From: Fomes fomentarius
Taxonomy: Eukaryota; Basidiomycota; Agaricomycetes; Polyporales; Polyporaceae
Length of the DNA: 64,000 nt
Assembly: GCA_022606135.1 (NCBI GenBank)
Contig: JABYQN010000001.1
Coordinates: 2,542,001-2,606,000, forward strand
Reading direction: 5' to 3'
Position numbers and translations under genes: made by a program. The notes below the pieces were generated by a model, which was not told the origin of the DNA, ran no database searches, and saw only the letters and a list, made by a program, of their open reading frames with translations. This document shows positions 1 through 12,897 of this stretch, one piece after another (positions within the stretch are counted from its first letter, which is position 1; each line of letters opens with the position of its first letter).

Positions 1-2073
1 GCGCAGGAGGTCTGTTGTGCCAAAGATGTACCAGTTGTCGTTCATCGTCTTCTGGATGCCCTTTGTCATAGTCTCGATAGCCGTCAGAAACTCGAGACTG
101 GGCACCTTGTTGGCCTTGACGATCTCCGCAAGACAGGCAAGGAACTCCCGTTGTAGCGCCTCGTTCGCCTCGCGTACGGGCTCCGTTTCCGAGAACGTGA
201 GTCGCTCATCTCTTCCCAGCGTGAGGTAGCGAACGGGTTCTTGGGACGAAGCGGAGAGTGAAGTTTCCTGCTTCGGTTTCGGAGCAGCAGAAGTGATAAG
301 CGGCACCGGATGGGCTACCATAGTGTCTGATGTTGTGCGAGGAATGGGTTTGGGACGACGAGGGTAGGAGACGGGTGGGGGGCCGTTGCGAATAACCATA
401 CTGGCTGGAAGTGGTTTCTGAGGTGGAAGAGTGGCAGCGCGCAGAGGTTTAGCTGGAGGGGTCGGGGCCCGAGTCGACCCACTCCGTGTTGAGGTTGACC
501 GCGCGACGGGAATGCCCGGAGGTGCCGCAAATGTCGGGGAAGCAGGGGATGTGGCAGGTGACTCTGGTGAGACAATGATCCGTGGGACCTCCGTAACCAC
601 ACGTGGTTTAAAGGAGGCTATGATCGTCGAGCCTGACTCGGAGGACGTCGGCGAGGCAGCGCGACCAATTGGCGGAGAAGGGGGAAGGGGAAACATGGCA
701 GGGTCGGCAGCCTCGACGGGAGGCTTCTCAGAATCGTATACGCGTTTCTCAGTGCTCGGGAACACGTGTGGGTGGGGCAGCTTCGGTATGTTCTCCTCGG
801 TGCCCGCAGTCGGCTTCTCTGCGAATGCTGGCCGCTGCAGGTAGTAGGGCTGGCCAATGAAGAGTCCAGGCGTGCGGGAGTGCCAATATGTCTCTTCAGA
901 ATGCTCGAACACGACGTTGTGCGTCACACATACTTCCCTGAAAGCGTATTCGGGAGAGCACTCGATGATGATGGGAAGGCGTGTCTTCGCGTTGCGCCCC
1001 TGAAGCGAAGACGTAGCAGGAAGTGGGGGGCCCTGGTCCAGAGTGTCGCCGACGAGCGGTTGCACGTCGACAATGGGGATCCTGCGGATCGGCTCCAGGC
1101 TGAAGACGACCTTGACAATGATGAAGAGCACCTGTAGCCCGAGCCAGCCATACGCCCATGCGTTCAGACCGACGATCAGCACCGTCGTGAAGATGTCGAC
1201 AATACCACTGAAGACCATCGCTCCGCCGACCGCCTTCAGCCGCTTGCTCTCGTACTTCGAGTGAAAGAGGTTGTAATCACGGACGTTGTTGAGATGGGTG
1301 CTGAGCATCGCAGCGTGTACGTTCTTCCCAGACACGACTAGCTGGAAGCAGCGGTACTCGGCGGTCGCAAGACGGTTCAGGTTGATGAATCGCTTTCCCT
1401 GCCCCCGAGCCACATGCAAGACACATATTGGAACGGCCCAGAAAACGGCGCTGATGATCTGTAGAGCGACGAGGGGAACGCCAGCACCGGTAGCCGCGTT
1501 CTGGAAGTTGATAAACGTCTCGAATGCGTAGAGGATGAGGTAGATGGTCATGCCACAGAGGAGTCGCTGGTTGCCGTTCTGCTTGAGCTCGACCTTTGCA
1601 GGGAGCCCTTGGGTCTGGAACCATGCCTCAACCATGTAGTCCTCCGTCGGGTTGTGATTGACAATGACATTGGAAGAATGACGCTCCTGGGTACCTGTGG
1701 GAACGTGGATGAGAGGCGGCGAGAACACGTTGACGTATTCCTGATGGTAGTACGAGAGCTCGCCGACGAGGTTGCGGTAGAGGTCGGCGCTGAGAAGCAT
1801 GATACCGACCTGGAGCTTCGAAAGCACGCGTCCGGCTCCGAGCCCGGCAACGGTGAGCGAGCCAGGAAATGTGCGTGCAGCGACAGCTTTCACGTTCTGC
1901 GTCTTGCCGGTGAGGACGGGCAAGAGGGAGAAGACGGAGCTCATGCCATTGATGTTTTGAATGGCAGCGGAAAGAGAACGGTCGTTTCCGTCGCCGCCTC
2001 CCTGAGCTAGCACCATACTCACCCTCGAGAGGGGGGCCCATAGTTTCCACAGAGGATATCTTACGGTCTTCAT
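1..2073 (-). CDS. Multi-pass membrane protein of unknown function, 3' end cut by window edge
   Basis: One uninterrupted frame runs from an ATG at 2073 to the window edge, 691 codons without a stop, so the C-terminus is missing. An in-frame ATG at 2016 is an alternative start giving a protein 19 residues shorter. Four hydrophobic stretches fall near residues 171-189, 199-221, 284-304 and 309-327. After them comes a soluble tail rich in Pro and Ser (about residues 430-620), then a more helical, charged segment. There are few cysteines and no catalytic motif I recognise. The lack of introns over 2 kb is unusual beside its intron-rich neighbours. The product is probably an integral membrane protein with a long cytosolic, possibly phosphorylated tail. 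I cannot name the family. Confidence 0.7.
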   Translation of the reverse strand, partial: MKTVRYPLWKLWAPLSRVSMVLAQGGGDGNDRSLSAAIQNINGMSSVFSLLPVLTGKTQNVKAVAARTFPGSLTVAGLGAGRVLSKLQVGIMLLSADLYRNLVGELSYYHQEYVNVFSPPLIHVPTGTQERHSSNVIVNHNPTEDYMVEAWFQTQGLPAKVELKQNGNQRLLCGMTIYLILYAFETFINFQNAATGAGVPLVALQIISAVFWAVPICVLHVARGQGKRFINLNRLATAEYRCFQLVVSGKNVHAAMLSTHLNNVRDYNLFHSKYESKRLKAVGGAMVFSGIVDIFTTVLIVGLNAWAYGWLGLQVLFIIVKVVFSLEPIRRIPIVDVQPLVGDTLDQGPPLPATSSLQGRNAKTRLPIIIECSPEYAFREVCVTHNVVFEHSEETYWHSRTPGLFIGQPYYLQRPAFAEKPTAGTEENIPKLPHPHVFPSTEKRVYDSEKPPVEAADPAMFPLPPSPPIGRAASPTSSESGSTIIASFKPRVVTEVPRIIVSPESPATSPASPTFAAPPGIPVARSTSTRSGSTRAPTPPAKPLRAATLPPQKPLPASMVIRNGPPPVSYPRRPKPIPRTTSDTMVAHPVPLITSAAPKPKQETSLSASSQEPVRYLTLGRDERLTFSETEPVREANEALQREFLACLAEIVKANKVPSLEFLTAIETMTKGIQKTMNDNWYIFGTTDLLR

Positions 2074-2890
2074 TAGAACTAGCGTCGGAGTCGACAGCAC
2101 TGAGCGACCTAGTAGTCACGGTTGGGGGGAATGAGTCTCGCTTCGGCAGCCAGTTGCAGGGAGCGCACTTACTGTAGGACAGGACTGAGAGCAGCGACTA
2201 TGGGAACCGCGGTGCGTGGTAGCCTATAAGTACCACTACACGAGAACCTATGCTTGACCCGAGATGAACTCTGGATGCGGATCGAGAAGTCCATAAAGGG
2301 AACATCTATGTATCAGTGTAATACGGGTTCTCGACATATTCTACGATTTCACGATCGCCACGCACCAAACCGTTGCACGCAAGGTGGTCCAATCAGAGTC
2401 ATTGTCTGTACTCTATGCCTTATCCGGCTGTAATCTGATTGCAAGACGGTTACAAGATTTTGGGGTCAGTAAGGGCAAGACATATATACATGTACAGCCG
2501 AGGTCCACAACTCACTGGCAGCGCTCCACAACCTGTGTTCTATCATTCAAATTTCAACGGGAAACCTGTAAGATTGATCCGCATAGCACTCGTATCTGTC
2601 TTCAACAAGGCGTTCTCTGAAAATAACGAATATGTTTGTGTGCTGCCATGTCGGAGGTCCGTAGGTAACGGGTTACGTATCTGATTTTGGCGCAACAAAA
2701 ATCATGCACATTAATATGATCATCCCAAGTCGACCTAGAGACAAACCGCATCACATAGTGACTGCGGATTCAGCTGTGCGTGTATCCTACATCAATCGGT
2801 ACATCACGGAGAGCGGGTTTACATAACTAACAAAGAGAATGTTCACACACTCAGCTTCCTCTGCACTGCACGTCATGTATTTGCAAATCC
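2074..2890. other. Intergenic, no gene seen
   Basis: This holds the upstream region of the membrane protein (ends 2073) and the 3' flank of the dipeptidase (ends 2891). Short open frames at 2384-2684 lack splice-consistent extension and family motifs. The base composition is more AT-rich than in the flanking genes. Confidence 0.6.
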
Positions 2891-4647
2891 TCAAAGATCG
2901 GTTCTCTTGTCGTAAACCTCCGTGATCGGCGGGAAGCCAGCCTCCTGCAGCTGCTTTGCAACGCGTTCCGCGCCCTGGAACACCCGCAGCAGGTTCCCAC
3001 CGGTCAATCCGGCGAGATCATACGCATTCCATCCACGTTCATAAAGTTCAGCGATCTGCCAGCGAGGTGTGAGCATGCTATAGCATGGACAGTTGCAACG
3101 CCTGAATAACGTGACGGAAGCAAAGGAGCTCACCAGGGCGGGATACTTCGAGACGTCTTCGAGACCCGCAGGCACGTCTCCAATACCGTCATAATCGCTT
3201 CCGATACCAACGCTGTTGTACGTGCTTCAGTCACACAGGTCTCCTTCGCGAAATGCATATGAGTACGTACTGCTGCTTCCCGGCCACCTTGGCGATGTGG
3301 TCAACATGGTCCGCGACAGCCTTGGTATCTGCCTTGCCCTCGTCTGCGACGAAGAACGGCGCGAAATTTACCTATGAGTGGAGTAATGGAACGTCCGCTT
3401 CATTCGTACACACTACACCCTATCTGTTTTGCAAATCCTCACCATAATGACACCGTCCGTCTTGTGTTCACCGGTCCCTACCAGCTCGAGGACATCGTCA
3501 GGCACGTTCCGCGGCACATCGTGCACAGCGCGCGCGGACGAGTGGCTCCAGATGACTGGAGCCTTTGAGTGCTTCAGGGCCTGTTTTGCGGTGTCGTCGG
3601 AGGTGTGACTGAGGTCCACAAGCATGCCAATGCGGTTCATCTCGTCAATGAGCGAGAGTCCAAACTTGCTGAGGCCGCCCCAGCGCGGCTCAATCCCAGG
3701 GAGGAAGCCGCACGAGTCCGCGAAGGCGTTGTGGCAGGTGTGCGTCAGCGTGAGGTAACGCACACCGAGGTCGTAGTATGTCCGGAGGACTTGGATCGAG
3801 TTCCCAAGCTGATGAGCACCTTCAACACCGAGCAAAGATGCAATCTTGCCCCTGTTGATGGCGGCCTTTATCTCATGGGAGGACAGAGTCCAGGCGAATG
3901 TCTCAAGTACTGATATATGAGCGAAACAATCGACACGAACAGCAGGCAACACTCACATCAGGGTACTTCTGGATAAGCAGCTTCGCAATATCAATCTGTT
4001 CTAACGTGTCACTGTTGACCGCAATTCAGTATATGGTGGGAATATCATCGAGGCAACAAACGTACCGGACGCGCCATGTCGCGTTCAAATAATCTTTGCC
4101 TGTTTCGTCTTGGCTGACACAGTCGACATACGTCGACCAGAAGAAGCCACCCACTTGCCCTTCCTTCAACCGCGGAATGTCGACGTGGCCGTCGAACGGC
4201 TTCGTCAGGTCAATAGCAGAGACGTTGTTCGCATATCTCGAGCGCACGAGTATTGGAAGATCTGTGCGTGCACTTAGCATGCGCTATGACTCACAACCAT
4301 CGCACTAACCAATGTGTCCATCCTGTCGACCACCGTTCAACACGTGGAGGTCATGCGAGATAGTGGACGTAACTCACGATCACAGGAGCACTGTGCAAGA
4401 TGTAATGAGCGGCCTTATGCGGATCCTTCGGTAACCGTCCTACGACACCCGATACCTTCTCCCAGAAGAACAGTACGGACACCAGCGCGACCACAAAGAC
4501 TGCCGTTAACACGGCGGAGACGATTCCGCGGGCTGTGGCTACGCGTCGGACACGCTGAGCAGCAGTCTCACGTTCGAAGTCGCCGGTACGCGCGAGGTTT
4601 GGGATGCCTTCGCCCAAAAGCGGAGCAGTCTCGCCGTTCGCAGACAT
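2891..4647 (-). CDS. Membrane dipeptidase (renal dipeptidase family, M19), zinc-dependent
   Basis: Eight exons fit: 4378-4647, 4310-4322, 4066-4261, 3957-4011, 3443-3901, 3271-3371, 3134-3212, 2891-3055. They join to 445 aa. The enzyme family hydrolyses dipeptides with two zinc ions. The N-terminus has a cytosolic tail and one membrane helix (about residues 40-58), making a type II membrane protein with the catalytic part outside or lumenal. The zinc motif HxD (DGHIDLPI) begins the catalytic domain. It is followed by the bridging Glu in GVEGAHQL, the histidine regions SLIDEMN..VDLSHTS and IWSHSSAR, and the late Asp motif [12 protein letters not shown] 13-nt exon (4310-4322) encodes the DGHI of the first zinc motif. 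All family landmarks are present, so it looks functional. The substrate is unknown. Confidence 0.92.
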
Positions 4648-4879
4648 GGCGGTCAGAATGTGAGATAAGAGAGGAGGAGAGCAGTCGTCGTCGACGTCCC
4701 AGGATTCGGAAGACGAGCTGCGCGACAGAAACGCGTCGCACGCAATGAGTCGATCGGCGCTCGGGCCGGTGTACCGACACCCTCAGCTGAACGAGAATGA
4801 GAGTACATAGTACAATACATACAGGACACAGGGCAGCCGCGAACACTAATTTACACATATCCAGTCCAATAGACAGTCA

Positions 4880-5731
4880 CTATAGTCTCTTTGCGCGCTC
4901 TGCTTCCTCCCTCCATTGCTTCTTCTGCGCAGAGGCAGCAGCCTTGTTTCCAAATAGGAATCGGGATGTTCTCTTGTCTGCGCCTGTCTTACGTGAAATC
5001 CTGGAAGAACCCGCAAACAAGATCTGCAAATGTTGGAGTAATTGGTTGCTAAGGATAGATGGTGAATGTGGAGGATGTACTTACCGCCCAGAACCCCCAT
5101 AGACCGATTGTTCCGGATCCCAAACACAGCAATAAGCCGAGAGAGCCAACGGACGCTGTGTTGTATGATATGAAGGAGATTAGGAGACACGCTGCGGACA
5201 GGGACTCCAAGAGTGGATGGCCAGGGGCGTCTCGTTTCGCAGTCAGGTCTTCTGGACCAGAGGGAATCTAGGTAGAAACATTTGAGCACGGCTTGTCGAT
5301 GCATGCAGAGTTGAGGAGCACACATTCATTATCAGAGCAACAGCAAGCACATTCAACAATATCCCTGTGTTCCACGCGAGGAAAGACTCTAATGGCGTGA
5401 GGGCGGCCCTCCGTTCTAGACCCGTCTCGGAAAGGAAGAGCAGCAACTTGGGAGACAAGATGAGGGGAGCGGCGACAACAAGTAGACTGCAAGGATAGTC
5501 AGTCACGATCTTGAAGTACGAGAAGGAAAATGAACGCGGTACTCACAGCGCGGCCGATACCCAAGCCCAGCTAGAGATCACACTGTCATCTTTAGGATGG
5601 TCCTCCGTCGTTTCATGCGCTTCCGGTGTGTCCTCCTGAGGCGCGCCGGCCTTGCGACTAGAGAGATCTTCGAGCTCAATCGCAGCAGGTTCCGTCACAC
5701 GCATCGCAGGAAGAGTCGAGTACAAAGCCAA
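4880..5731 (-). CDS. Small four-helix membrane protein, family not recognised
   Basis: Exons 5547-5731, 5324-5486, 5085-5267 and 4880-5023 join to 224 aa. The second intron starts with the less common GTGTGC. After an acidic N-terminal 50 residues come hydrophobic segments near residues 52-72 and 92-115 and a third/fourth pair near 135-175. The short basic C-terminal tail ends AERAKRL. The topology and basic tail suggest an endomembrane protein. I see no catalytic motif and cannot name a family. A second ATG nine codons downstream is a possible alternative start. The gene lies head-to-head with the JmjC gene, separated by only 174 bp, so the two may share a promoter. Confidence 0.75.
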
Positions 5732-5905
5732 GCAGCAGAACTGCGCCGACGTGTTCTAAGAGTGTTCAGCACGGCCCGAGGCGCCCCGGTGACGTCAGTC
5801 GACTATTAGCTGTTTGTCCGTGTTAGGATCACAAGCCTTCGCCTTCATCGACTCAACGCCAGATCAGCTCCCAGATAATGTGACGTTTTCAGCATCGGTA
5901 CCCGA

Positions 5906-7368
5906 ATGCCGTATACACTGATAACTATCATGCCAGACCACGATCATATGGATATACATTATCTTGATACAGACGCAGCCCCATCCTATGCGGAGTTCCT
6001 GGATAAATATTTACTGCTCAACAGACCTGTCATCATCGGACGATCTCTCATCCCTTCGTGGCCAGCTCTAACACAATGGGTCACAGAAGATGGGTCCATC
6101 GACTGGGACTATCTAAGGGCCGCATATGGCGGGTGCGAAATCACCGTCGCCGACTGCGCCACGCGCGACTTCAGCGACCAAAAGCGCGAGGAGAAACACT
6201 TCCGCGACATCGTTTCCCTCTGGCAGGACGGCAAAGGCCAGACACTCTACGTGAAAGACTGGCATCTTGCGCGCGCACTTGCGACGCACGTCTCAAGCGA
6301 GCAGATGGCACCCCAAGCAGACAGTCGTGCCAGCGACTCGAACTCGTTCTACACGACCCCGGACATCTTCCGCGACGACTGGATGAACGCGTACTACTCC
6401 GCATGCACCGATGACGACTTCCGCTTCGTCTACGTCGGGGCCGCGGGTACGTTCACCCCGCTCCACCGCGACGTCTACACGTCTTACTCGTGGTCCACGA
6501 ACGTCGCCGGGCGCAAGCGGTGGTGGCTCTTCCCTCCAGAACAGACCCGACTACTGTTCCGCACGGGAGGAGAGGAGCACCTGGAGGTCGCATTTGACGT
6601 GCGCGCCGTAGACTCAGCGGCATTTCCACTCTTCAACCAGGCCAGCCCGATCGTAGTCGAACAAGGACCAGGAGACACCATCTTCGTGTAAGGGGTAGCG
6701 ATTCCCTGTCGGTCCTGACTCCTGTGAACGCATAGACTGATTCTAGATGTATCGTCTAACAGGCCAAGCGGATGGTACCACCAAGTCGAGAACCTCACAG
6801 CATGTATCTCGATCAACCACAACTGGTGCAACTCCGTTAACCTCCCCTCCCTGTACGATTCTATGTGCGCCAAAGTCACGGAGGTCGAGCACGCCCTTGA
6901 GGACGTCAAGCAACTTTTGACCGGATCAGACGTCATCGCGCATGCGGTTAGGTCAAATTCCACTGCAGAAGATGCGCAGCCTGAGGAAGCCGGGAACAAG
7001 AGCTGGGAGCACGAATGGGTCGCGATCGTACAGGATCTTGTCGAGAAGGACGCAGGATGGAAGTGCGTTCTGAGATTTCTCATGGCCCGGAACACTGTTG
7101 TTCACGCTCATCCCTGCACAGTTGGTTGACGTTCTGGAAGATGGTGCGACACGCCTTGTCTCTTGCTACTCGACAACAATGTCCCACCAACGACATACTC
7201 TGGTCTCCACCGCCGCCTGAACTGATGCCACACATTACCTTTATCAAAGAACGGGTACACGCATGCTATGACCGGTTCACAAAACGCTCGCAGCGAGAAG
7301 CTGAGCTCGTCCCTACCCTCAGCAAAGTATTGACGGAAGTGCAGACACTCCTAGAGAAGCCAAGTTAA
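5906..7368 (+). CDS. JmjC-domain 2-oxoglutarate/Fe(II) oxygenase, JMJD4-like
   Basis: Exons 5906-6687, 6763-7062 and 7122-7368 join to 442 aa. The family hydroxylates proteins; animal JMJD4 hydroxylates a lysine of translation release factor eRF1. The JmjC iron ligands are visible: the HRD of TPLHRDVYTSYSWS (residues about 179-192), and the distal His in VPSGWYHQVENL just after the first intron. Between them is the JMJD4 hallmark WSTNVAGRKRWWLFPP. The following SINHNWCNSVNL is also typical. The second exon junction restores a Trp-rich stretch (WNWLTFWKMV) shared with the family. No PHD or Tudor domain is present, which argues against a histone demethylase. An ATG at 5930 is a plausible alternative start. 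Confidence 0.9.
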
Positions 7369-7534
7369 GGCGAATACGTGGCGAGGGGAATGCGCAGATG
7401 ATATACAATGTATTACAACGAGCGGCGTGCACGGGTGATAACATATCAAAGATGACAGATGACAGACAATACAAGACTCAACAGGTCCCGATACTAGTGT
7501 GCGAGATCTACATTCAGAACGTGCCAGCATGTAA

Positions 7535-10500
7535 TCAGTACGGACCGCCCCATCCGTTTCCTTGTATCATCGCAGCGCGCGAAGGGTGCACTCCAGGCGG
7601 GCCACCAGCAGCATGTGGTGGCGGTTGGCCGAACCCCGAGGGGCCCGGTTGCGGGAATCCTGGTGGCTGGAAACCGGCTCCGTATTGCTGGGCACCGGGG
7701 TACCCAGTGAACGAGGGCGTGAAACCGCCATGACCAGGTATAGGTGGTGGCGGCATACCAGCTGCGCCGCCATAGGGATTCGGTGTCCGGCCGACCTGGC
7801 GAACCGACATGTGGCCCGGCGTTGCGTGTCCAGGAGCGGGAGTCCGACCAGGTGTGCGAGCGCCGAAGGGAGTCTTGCCACCGGCGGCACCACCCAGGCC
7901 GCTGCTGAGCGACATGGACTTTTGCCTACGAGAAGATGAACATATGTCCAAAAGATAACGGAGAACACGATTGCTGACCTGACTTTGAACGCGTCACACA
8001 ACTCTGGAACACCTGCAGCAGGAGTGTCGAACAGGTAGTACGCCTCGGGTGTTACCCGCACAGGCTGTACAAGCAAGTCAGAACACCATTATTGTCAATG
8101 CTGTTAAGCGAGACGCACCCATGTCTGCACGGTCGAGTTTTTGTTTGCGAGGTAGCAGAGGTTGAAGTGTCCAGGACGCTTGCGGTTAAGGGTGAAGCCG
8201 TAAGCACTCTTCGAAGGGTTAGCAGCCACGAAATTTCTCAAGAACAAATCTATGCGATGAGTTCGTGAGCAAAGTAAAACGATATCCCCGTCGGCAAGGA
8301 AACGTACGAAGATCGTCCTCCGTTCCAGGCTTGAACTTCTCGTGCATCATCAGCTCCTCGACCTTCCTCGCCATAGCTTGGACGTGATTGACAATCAGTT
8401 CATCGAGATCAGAGAACTGATGTGTGCCATCGACGATGAGCTTCGAGACTGTCTGACCAGTCGGATCTGCGTTGGGCTCTACGACGTCTACGGACGAAGT
8501 CAGAATGTATGACTGGAACGACAGGTGGAAAACATACCAATGTGCTGGTACAGCTTGTCGTCCACCTTCCACGTCACAGCGAGATGATTGCCTCCTTTTG
8601 AGGACGGACGGATGACAGCATCACCGCGCTGCTGCTTCTCAAGGTAAACCTCGGCCTGCTGCGAGTTGAAGTTGTGGAAGTTAGGGTGTTTGATGACACG
8701 CCGCGTCCGGTCGACCTCGGCCCGCTTCTTCCGCGCCTGCATCTCGGCGTCACGGTCAAACTGGGTGTGGTCCCAAGCGTCGTCGTGCTTGACACGGCGA
8801 TACTGGCTGTCGCCTGAACCAACATCGGACTCGCATGATGAGAGCTCGACGCCGCACGTATCGTTTGGTAGGTCTAGCCTGACCTCGATAATGACACCGG
8901 ATAATGTCTGCCCTGGTTTGACGACCGACGGTGGAGCGAGACCAGCATCAGTGAGATACTTCTTGGCGATGCTACCTTCAACACCCGAGTCAAGCCGTAC
9001 AGTGACGAAGTTATCCTTTACGCGGACCGCCTGCACCGAGACGATGAGACCCGTGCGGAGTGTGGTCTTCGTCTCGCCAGTGAGCATCGTCAGAACATCC
9101 CAGTCGGCAGGGAGGACGTATTGAGCGCGCAACTCGCCATAAGGTCTGAGGAGCTCTTGGCGGATGACGTTCAGGGTATGGCGCTTCTTGTCCTGGTTGG
9201 TCCGGTACATATTCACTGCGAAGTCATCGAGGTTCAGCTCATCGAGCTTCTTCTCATTGTCGTCGTCCTGCATGATCACCGCCACTACATGAGAAGGATG
9301 CTCATCGTGAATGTCCTCCTCATCTAGTTCCAGGGCATCGGTTGCCATCTTGCGAGCCAGTTCGTAATCCTCAGGATGGACGCGGGTGCTGTCCAGCGGA
9401 TCTGGAACATCGATCTCTTCACCATGACGATTCTTTGCGGGCTTTGGTTCGGAGTCCTGGGGAATGCGCAGGAAGGCCGCCGCATTGATGAAGATTTTGG
9501 TTGTCAATAAACCGTTCTTGATGAATTGGTCTCGGTTGACGAGATTGCCACCCTGCACAACTAACTCAGCATCGAGCCACTGGGGATATGCTGAGACGTA
9601 CCATGGAAGCGATCTTCTTTACCAAAAGCTGTGCCTTCCGGGGACCGAGCCCAGCAACGAACTGTAGCAGATGTTGGTAGTAGGAATCCGTAACAGCTCG
9701 GTTGATGTCCACGCCAACTTTGTTGACCACGTCGACGATGACACGCTCCATAGCAGTTAGCAACTTCTCCTTCGGGATCTGTGAATTGTTGAGACATTTG
9801 TAGCAAATGTAGAAGTAGGACGTATGATACCAACCAATTGCTGGAACTCATCCTCGAAGGTGATCGCTGTGATGTCAGATCCCAAAGCGGCGTACTCGTT
9901 CAACGGACTCTGCACATACCGCGCCAGGCCGACGCAATACTTGCTGAGAGGAGAGAGCGCACTGAACTCCTCATCGGCGCGAGTACTGTGTTGGTATAGT
10001 CTGGCCACTTCGTCCTGCACATAGATGACCGGGGTGCTCAGCGACTCGTCAGACCGCGTCTGCTCTCCACCCCAACCGCTCGCCGCATCATTCTCATTGG
10101 AGTTGTTGGTGACACCCAAGAGCTCCTTGACCCGGCGCGAGAGCTTGGTAGTCGCGAGGCTGAAACCGCCAATACCGATGACGTCAGGTCGGCGCCGCTT
10201 GATAATATCAAGGAACTCGTCTTGGTTCTCGGAATCGAAGAGATTGTCCAGCTTCGTGTGCTCTCGCAACCGTCCAGCCTCATCGAGAAATATGATGGCG
10301 ATCGAGTCCTTGTGTGGATCACCCTTACCCCAAGACATGGCCAACACAGAAGGGGTATCCCCGCGCTTCAAGGACGGTCCGACATAAGGAGCTACGTCAA
10401 TCCGCTGCGCCAAAGTAAGTTCAATGTAGAATTTCGGTTTAATGGTCTACACACCTCGCGGAGAGCCTGCGCGCATTGTAGGGCAAGGTAGTCTTCAACT

Positions 10501-12897
10501 TCCTCACGGATCCATTCACGAGTCCACTTGACGCCGACGGGCAGTAAGTGTTGCTCAAGAGCCTCCTGCACGACACGGGAACGTTCTTCGTTCCAAGCAC
10601 GTGCGGTATCACTGAAGCTATCTGATGCAAAGGCTTCGTTGAGTTTACGCTCGAAGGTTGCCTTAGCCTCTGGACGAAGGGTGATGGTAACCGTTACGAG
10701 GTGCTCTGTCTCCGCAGTGAGGATGTTCAGGAACTGCGGCGACTGCAACATCTCGCTGGCGCTCTTGTTGTGCAGGTACTTGAAATTCTACGGTGGTTGT
10801 GAGTTCGCGCCGTGCGGGGACAAAGCGCTACATGACGTACGAAGAAAGGATGATGCTCGTCGATCTTCGAGACACCTCGCTCAGTTGGTTTCACCGATAC
10901 AAGAGCGTTTCTCTTGAAGGTATTCCGCATCTCTTGACGCAAGAGAGGATCCTTGCCGAGCTCGGTAGCGATAATCATCCTCGCCCGTGCAAGCAACTCC
11001 ACCGCCGGCTGAGATCGCGTCGCATCCGGATCCGCAAACTGATCAGCATAGGCAAGCGGATTCAACTCTTGCTCTTCGACGAAATGGGTGTGGTGGCCCG
11101 ATATGAAGTTCAGCACAATCTCATGGGCTCGGATTCCGAAGCCCTGTAGGGTATTTGTCAGGTCCACTATAGTTTCTAAGGGACATAGCAGACATACCTC
11201 CGCAAGCTTCGCAACTACAGTCTTCCTGGCAAGCTCATATGCAGATACGCGACTTGGCATCTTGTGTTTGGGGGTTTCGAGCTGCTCTGCATCGTCGTGG
11301 AAAGTTACCTCGAACCTACTCTTCTTTTGCTCCCGGTACTTCATCCCGAGCCACTCAGTCGCGTCCGCGGCCATTTCTGCAGTCTCTATATGCTTGCGCA
11401 CATGATTTCCGAAGTATTCGTCCGAAACGCCAAGGCGAGCGTAGAGAGCGTCCAAGGCGGATTTTCTTTCTTGAAGGGACCGATACTTTTGTCCGACAGT
11501 GTAAATCCTCCACAGGTCGTCAAGAGAGAGGAGCTCCACTTGTAACTTGGGGTTGTCAGGATCAAAGTATGAGATGTAGTCCCGCTTGTGCATCCAAACG
11601 TAAGGAATTTCGAAATACTGGTTGAAGAGATATCGCAGGGCGCAAGTGATAGCTTCCACTAGCTGAGGAAGGTGTTGGTGATATTGTCCGTCGGGCCGGA
11701 AGAAGTCCATCTCTTTCCCACTTGACAGGCGGGTGATGACCCAAGCAGCTGCGTCGTCAAGATCGTTCTCAGAAAGGGTCTTGTGAATAGACAGTGTGGC
11801 GGATAGGGACAGAGCTGAAGTGGCGAGCTGCATCCTCTCGGGAATGTCTTGCGCCCTTATGAGGTCGTCGTCTTCTGTCAACATACGAGCTCGGATCTCT
11901 GATGGCTCGAAAACCTGAGCAATTCGATCAGCATCGGCGCGACACTATTATTGAGGTGACGCACATCCTGATACTTCATCTCCGGTTTCGCCTGTTGCTC
12001 CTCATATGCAGGCTCCTCGTCGTCGGCCAACGCCCAATCATAATCGTGACCGTCACCAAATACCTCGTGTATCTCATCCCACGCGCTGACAAGCAAATTT
12101 AGTGTTCGTTGAAGGGCTCAACAAGCTAACACTCACTTGGCGTCGATACCAGAGAGTTCAGGCCGTGAACCCATTGCGCGTCGCCGAGCCTTTTCCAATC
12201 TCCGTCGCTCTTTACGACGCGCCTCCCTTTCCTGCTCGTCCATACCGCCACCCAAATCGTCCTCGTCTTCATATTCGATGAAATTGTCCATGTCATCCAT
12301 GTCGACATCATCATCGTCGTCCCGACCTGCAGCAGCCCTCTCATCGTCCCAGATAGTGTGGATATCTTGCACCCGTGGGAAGCTGTCGTCGTCGAGGTCC
12401 TCGTCGGATGACTCAACCACATTTCTGTGTTTGGAAGACGAGGGTGCGGGAGGCGACTCGCGACCGGGACGAATGCGAGTAATTCTCCGACGAGGGTACG
12501 ACGCACCCGTGTTCTCCTCAAGGAGCTCCAGGTCATCTTCGTCAAGAGCGTCGTCCTCGTCTTCGCCTTGTCATGGACGTGTCAGATGCATCCAAATCCA
12601 CCACCAGGAGGAAGAACACTCACTCATGCGATGGTGACGCTTCTTGCGCCGCTTCCGCCTTCTTCGCCTCTCATCCTCCTCATCCTCCGGCTCTTCCTCC
12701 TCATCCTCATCCACAATGAAGCCTTCCCTTATCCTCCTCTCCTCCTCCTCATCTTCCTCTGGCTCTTCCGAGCTGTCGTCGGAGGCGCCATGTGGAGGGA
12801 CTTCATCACCTTCTTCTTCCTCATGGCCACTCCCTTGCATAGGATCGTCTTGGTCGTCGCGTGGCCTGTGCTCGATTTCGCGGATTGGGGAGGACAT
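7535..12897 (-). CDS. SPT6: Transcription elongation factor and histone chaperone SPT6
   Basis: Thirteen exons: 12624-12897, 12137-12566, 11965-12085, 11198-11914, 10841-11143, 10455-10787, 9835-10404, 9602-9778, 8538-9552, 8308-8487, 8119-8249, 7979-8064, 7535-7925. They join to 1575 aa. SPT6 travels with RNA polymerase II and reassembles nucleosomes. Visible in order are a very acidic N-terminus (about 1-330), the core with FEPSEIRARMLTEDDDLI, GFGIRAHEIV and HPFFNFKYL, a YqgF-like domain (VLAMSWGKGD), and the helix-hairpin-helix GLGPRKAQ. An S1 domain (GVEGSIAKKYL) and the C-terminal tandem SH2 (HIDVVEPNAD, YGFTLNRKRPGHF) follow. A Gly/Pro/Thr-rich tail carries TPGRTPAPG-type motifs. The length fits the family. 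The start is the ATG after which the acidic region begins; an in-frame ATG 29 codons upstream is less likely. Confidence 0.95.

Noticed and set aside
2384..2684. Two overlapping short plus-strand frames
   Set aside because: They lie in AT-rich intergenic DNA with no motif, no splice extension and no conservation to compare.
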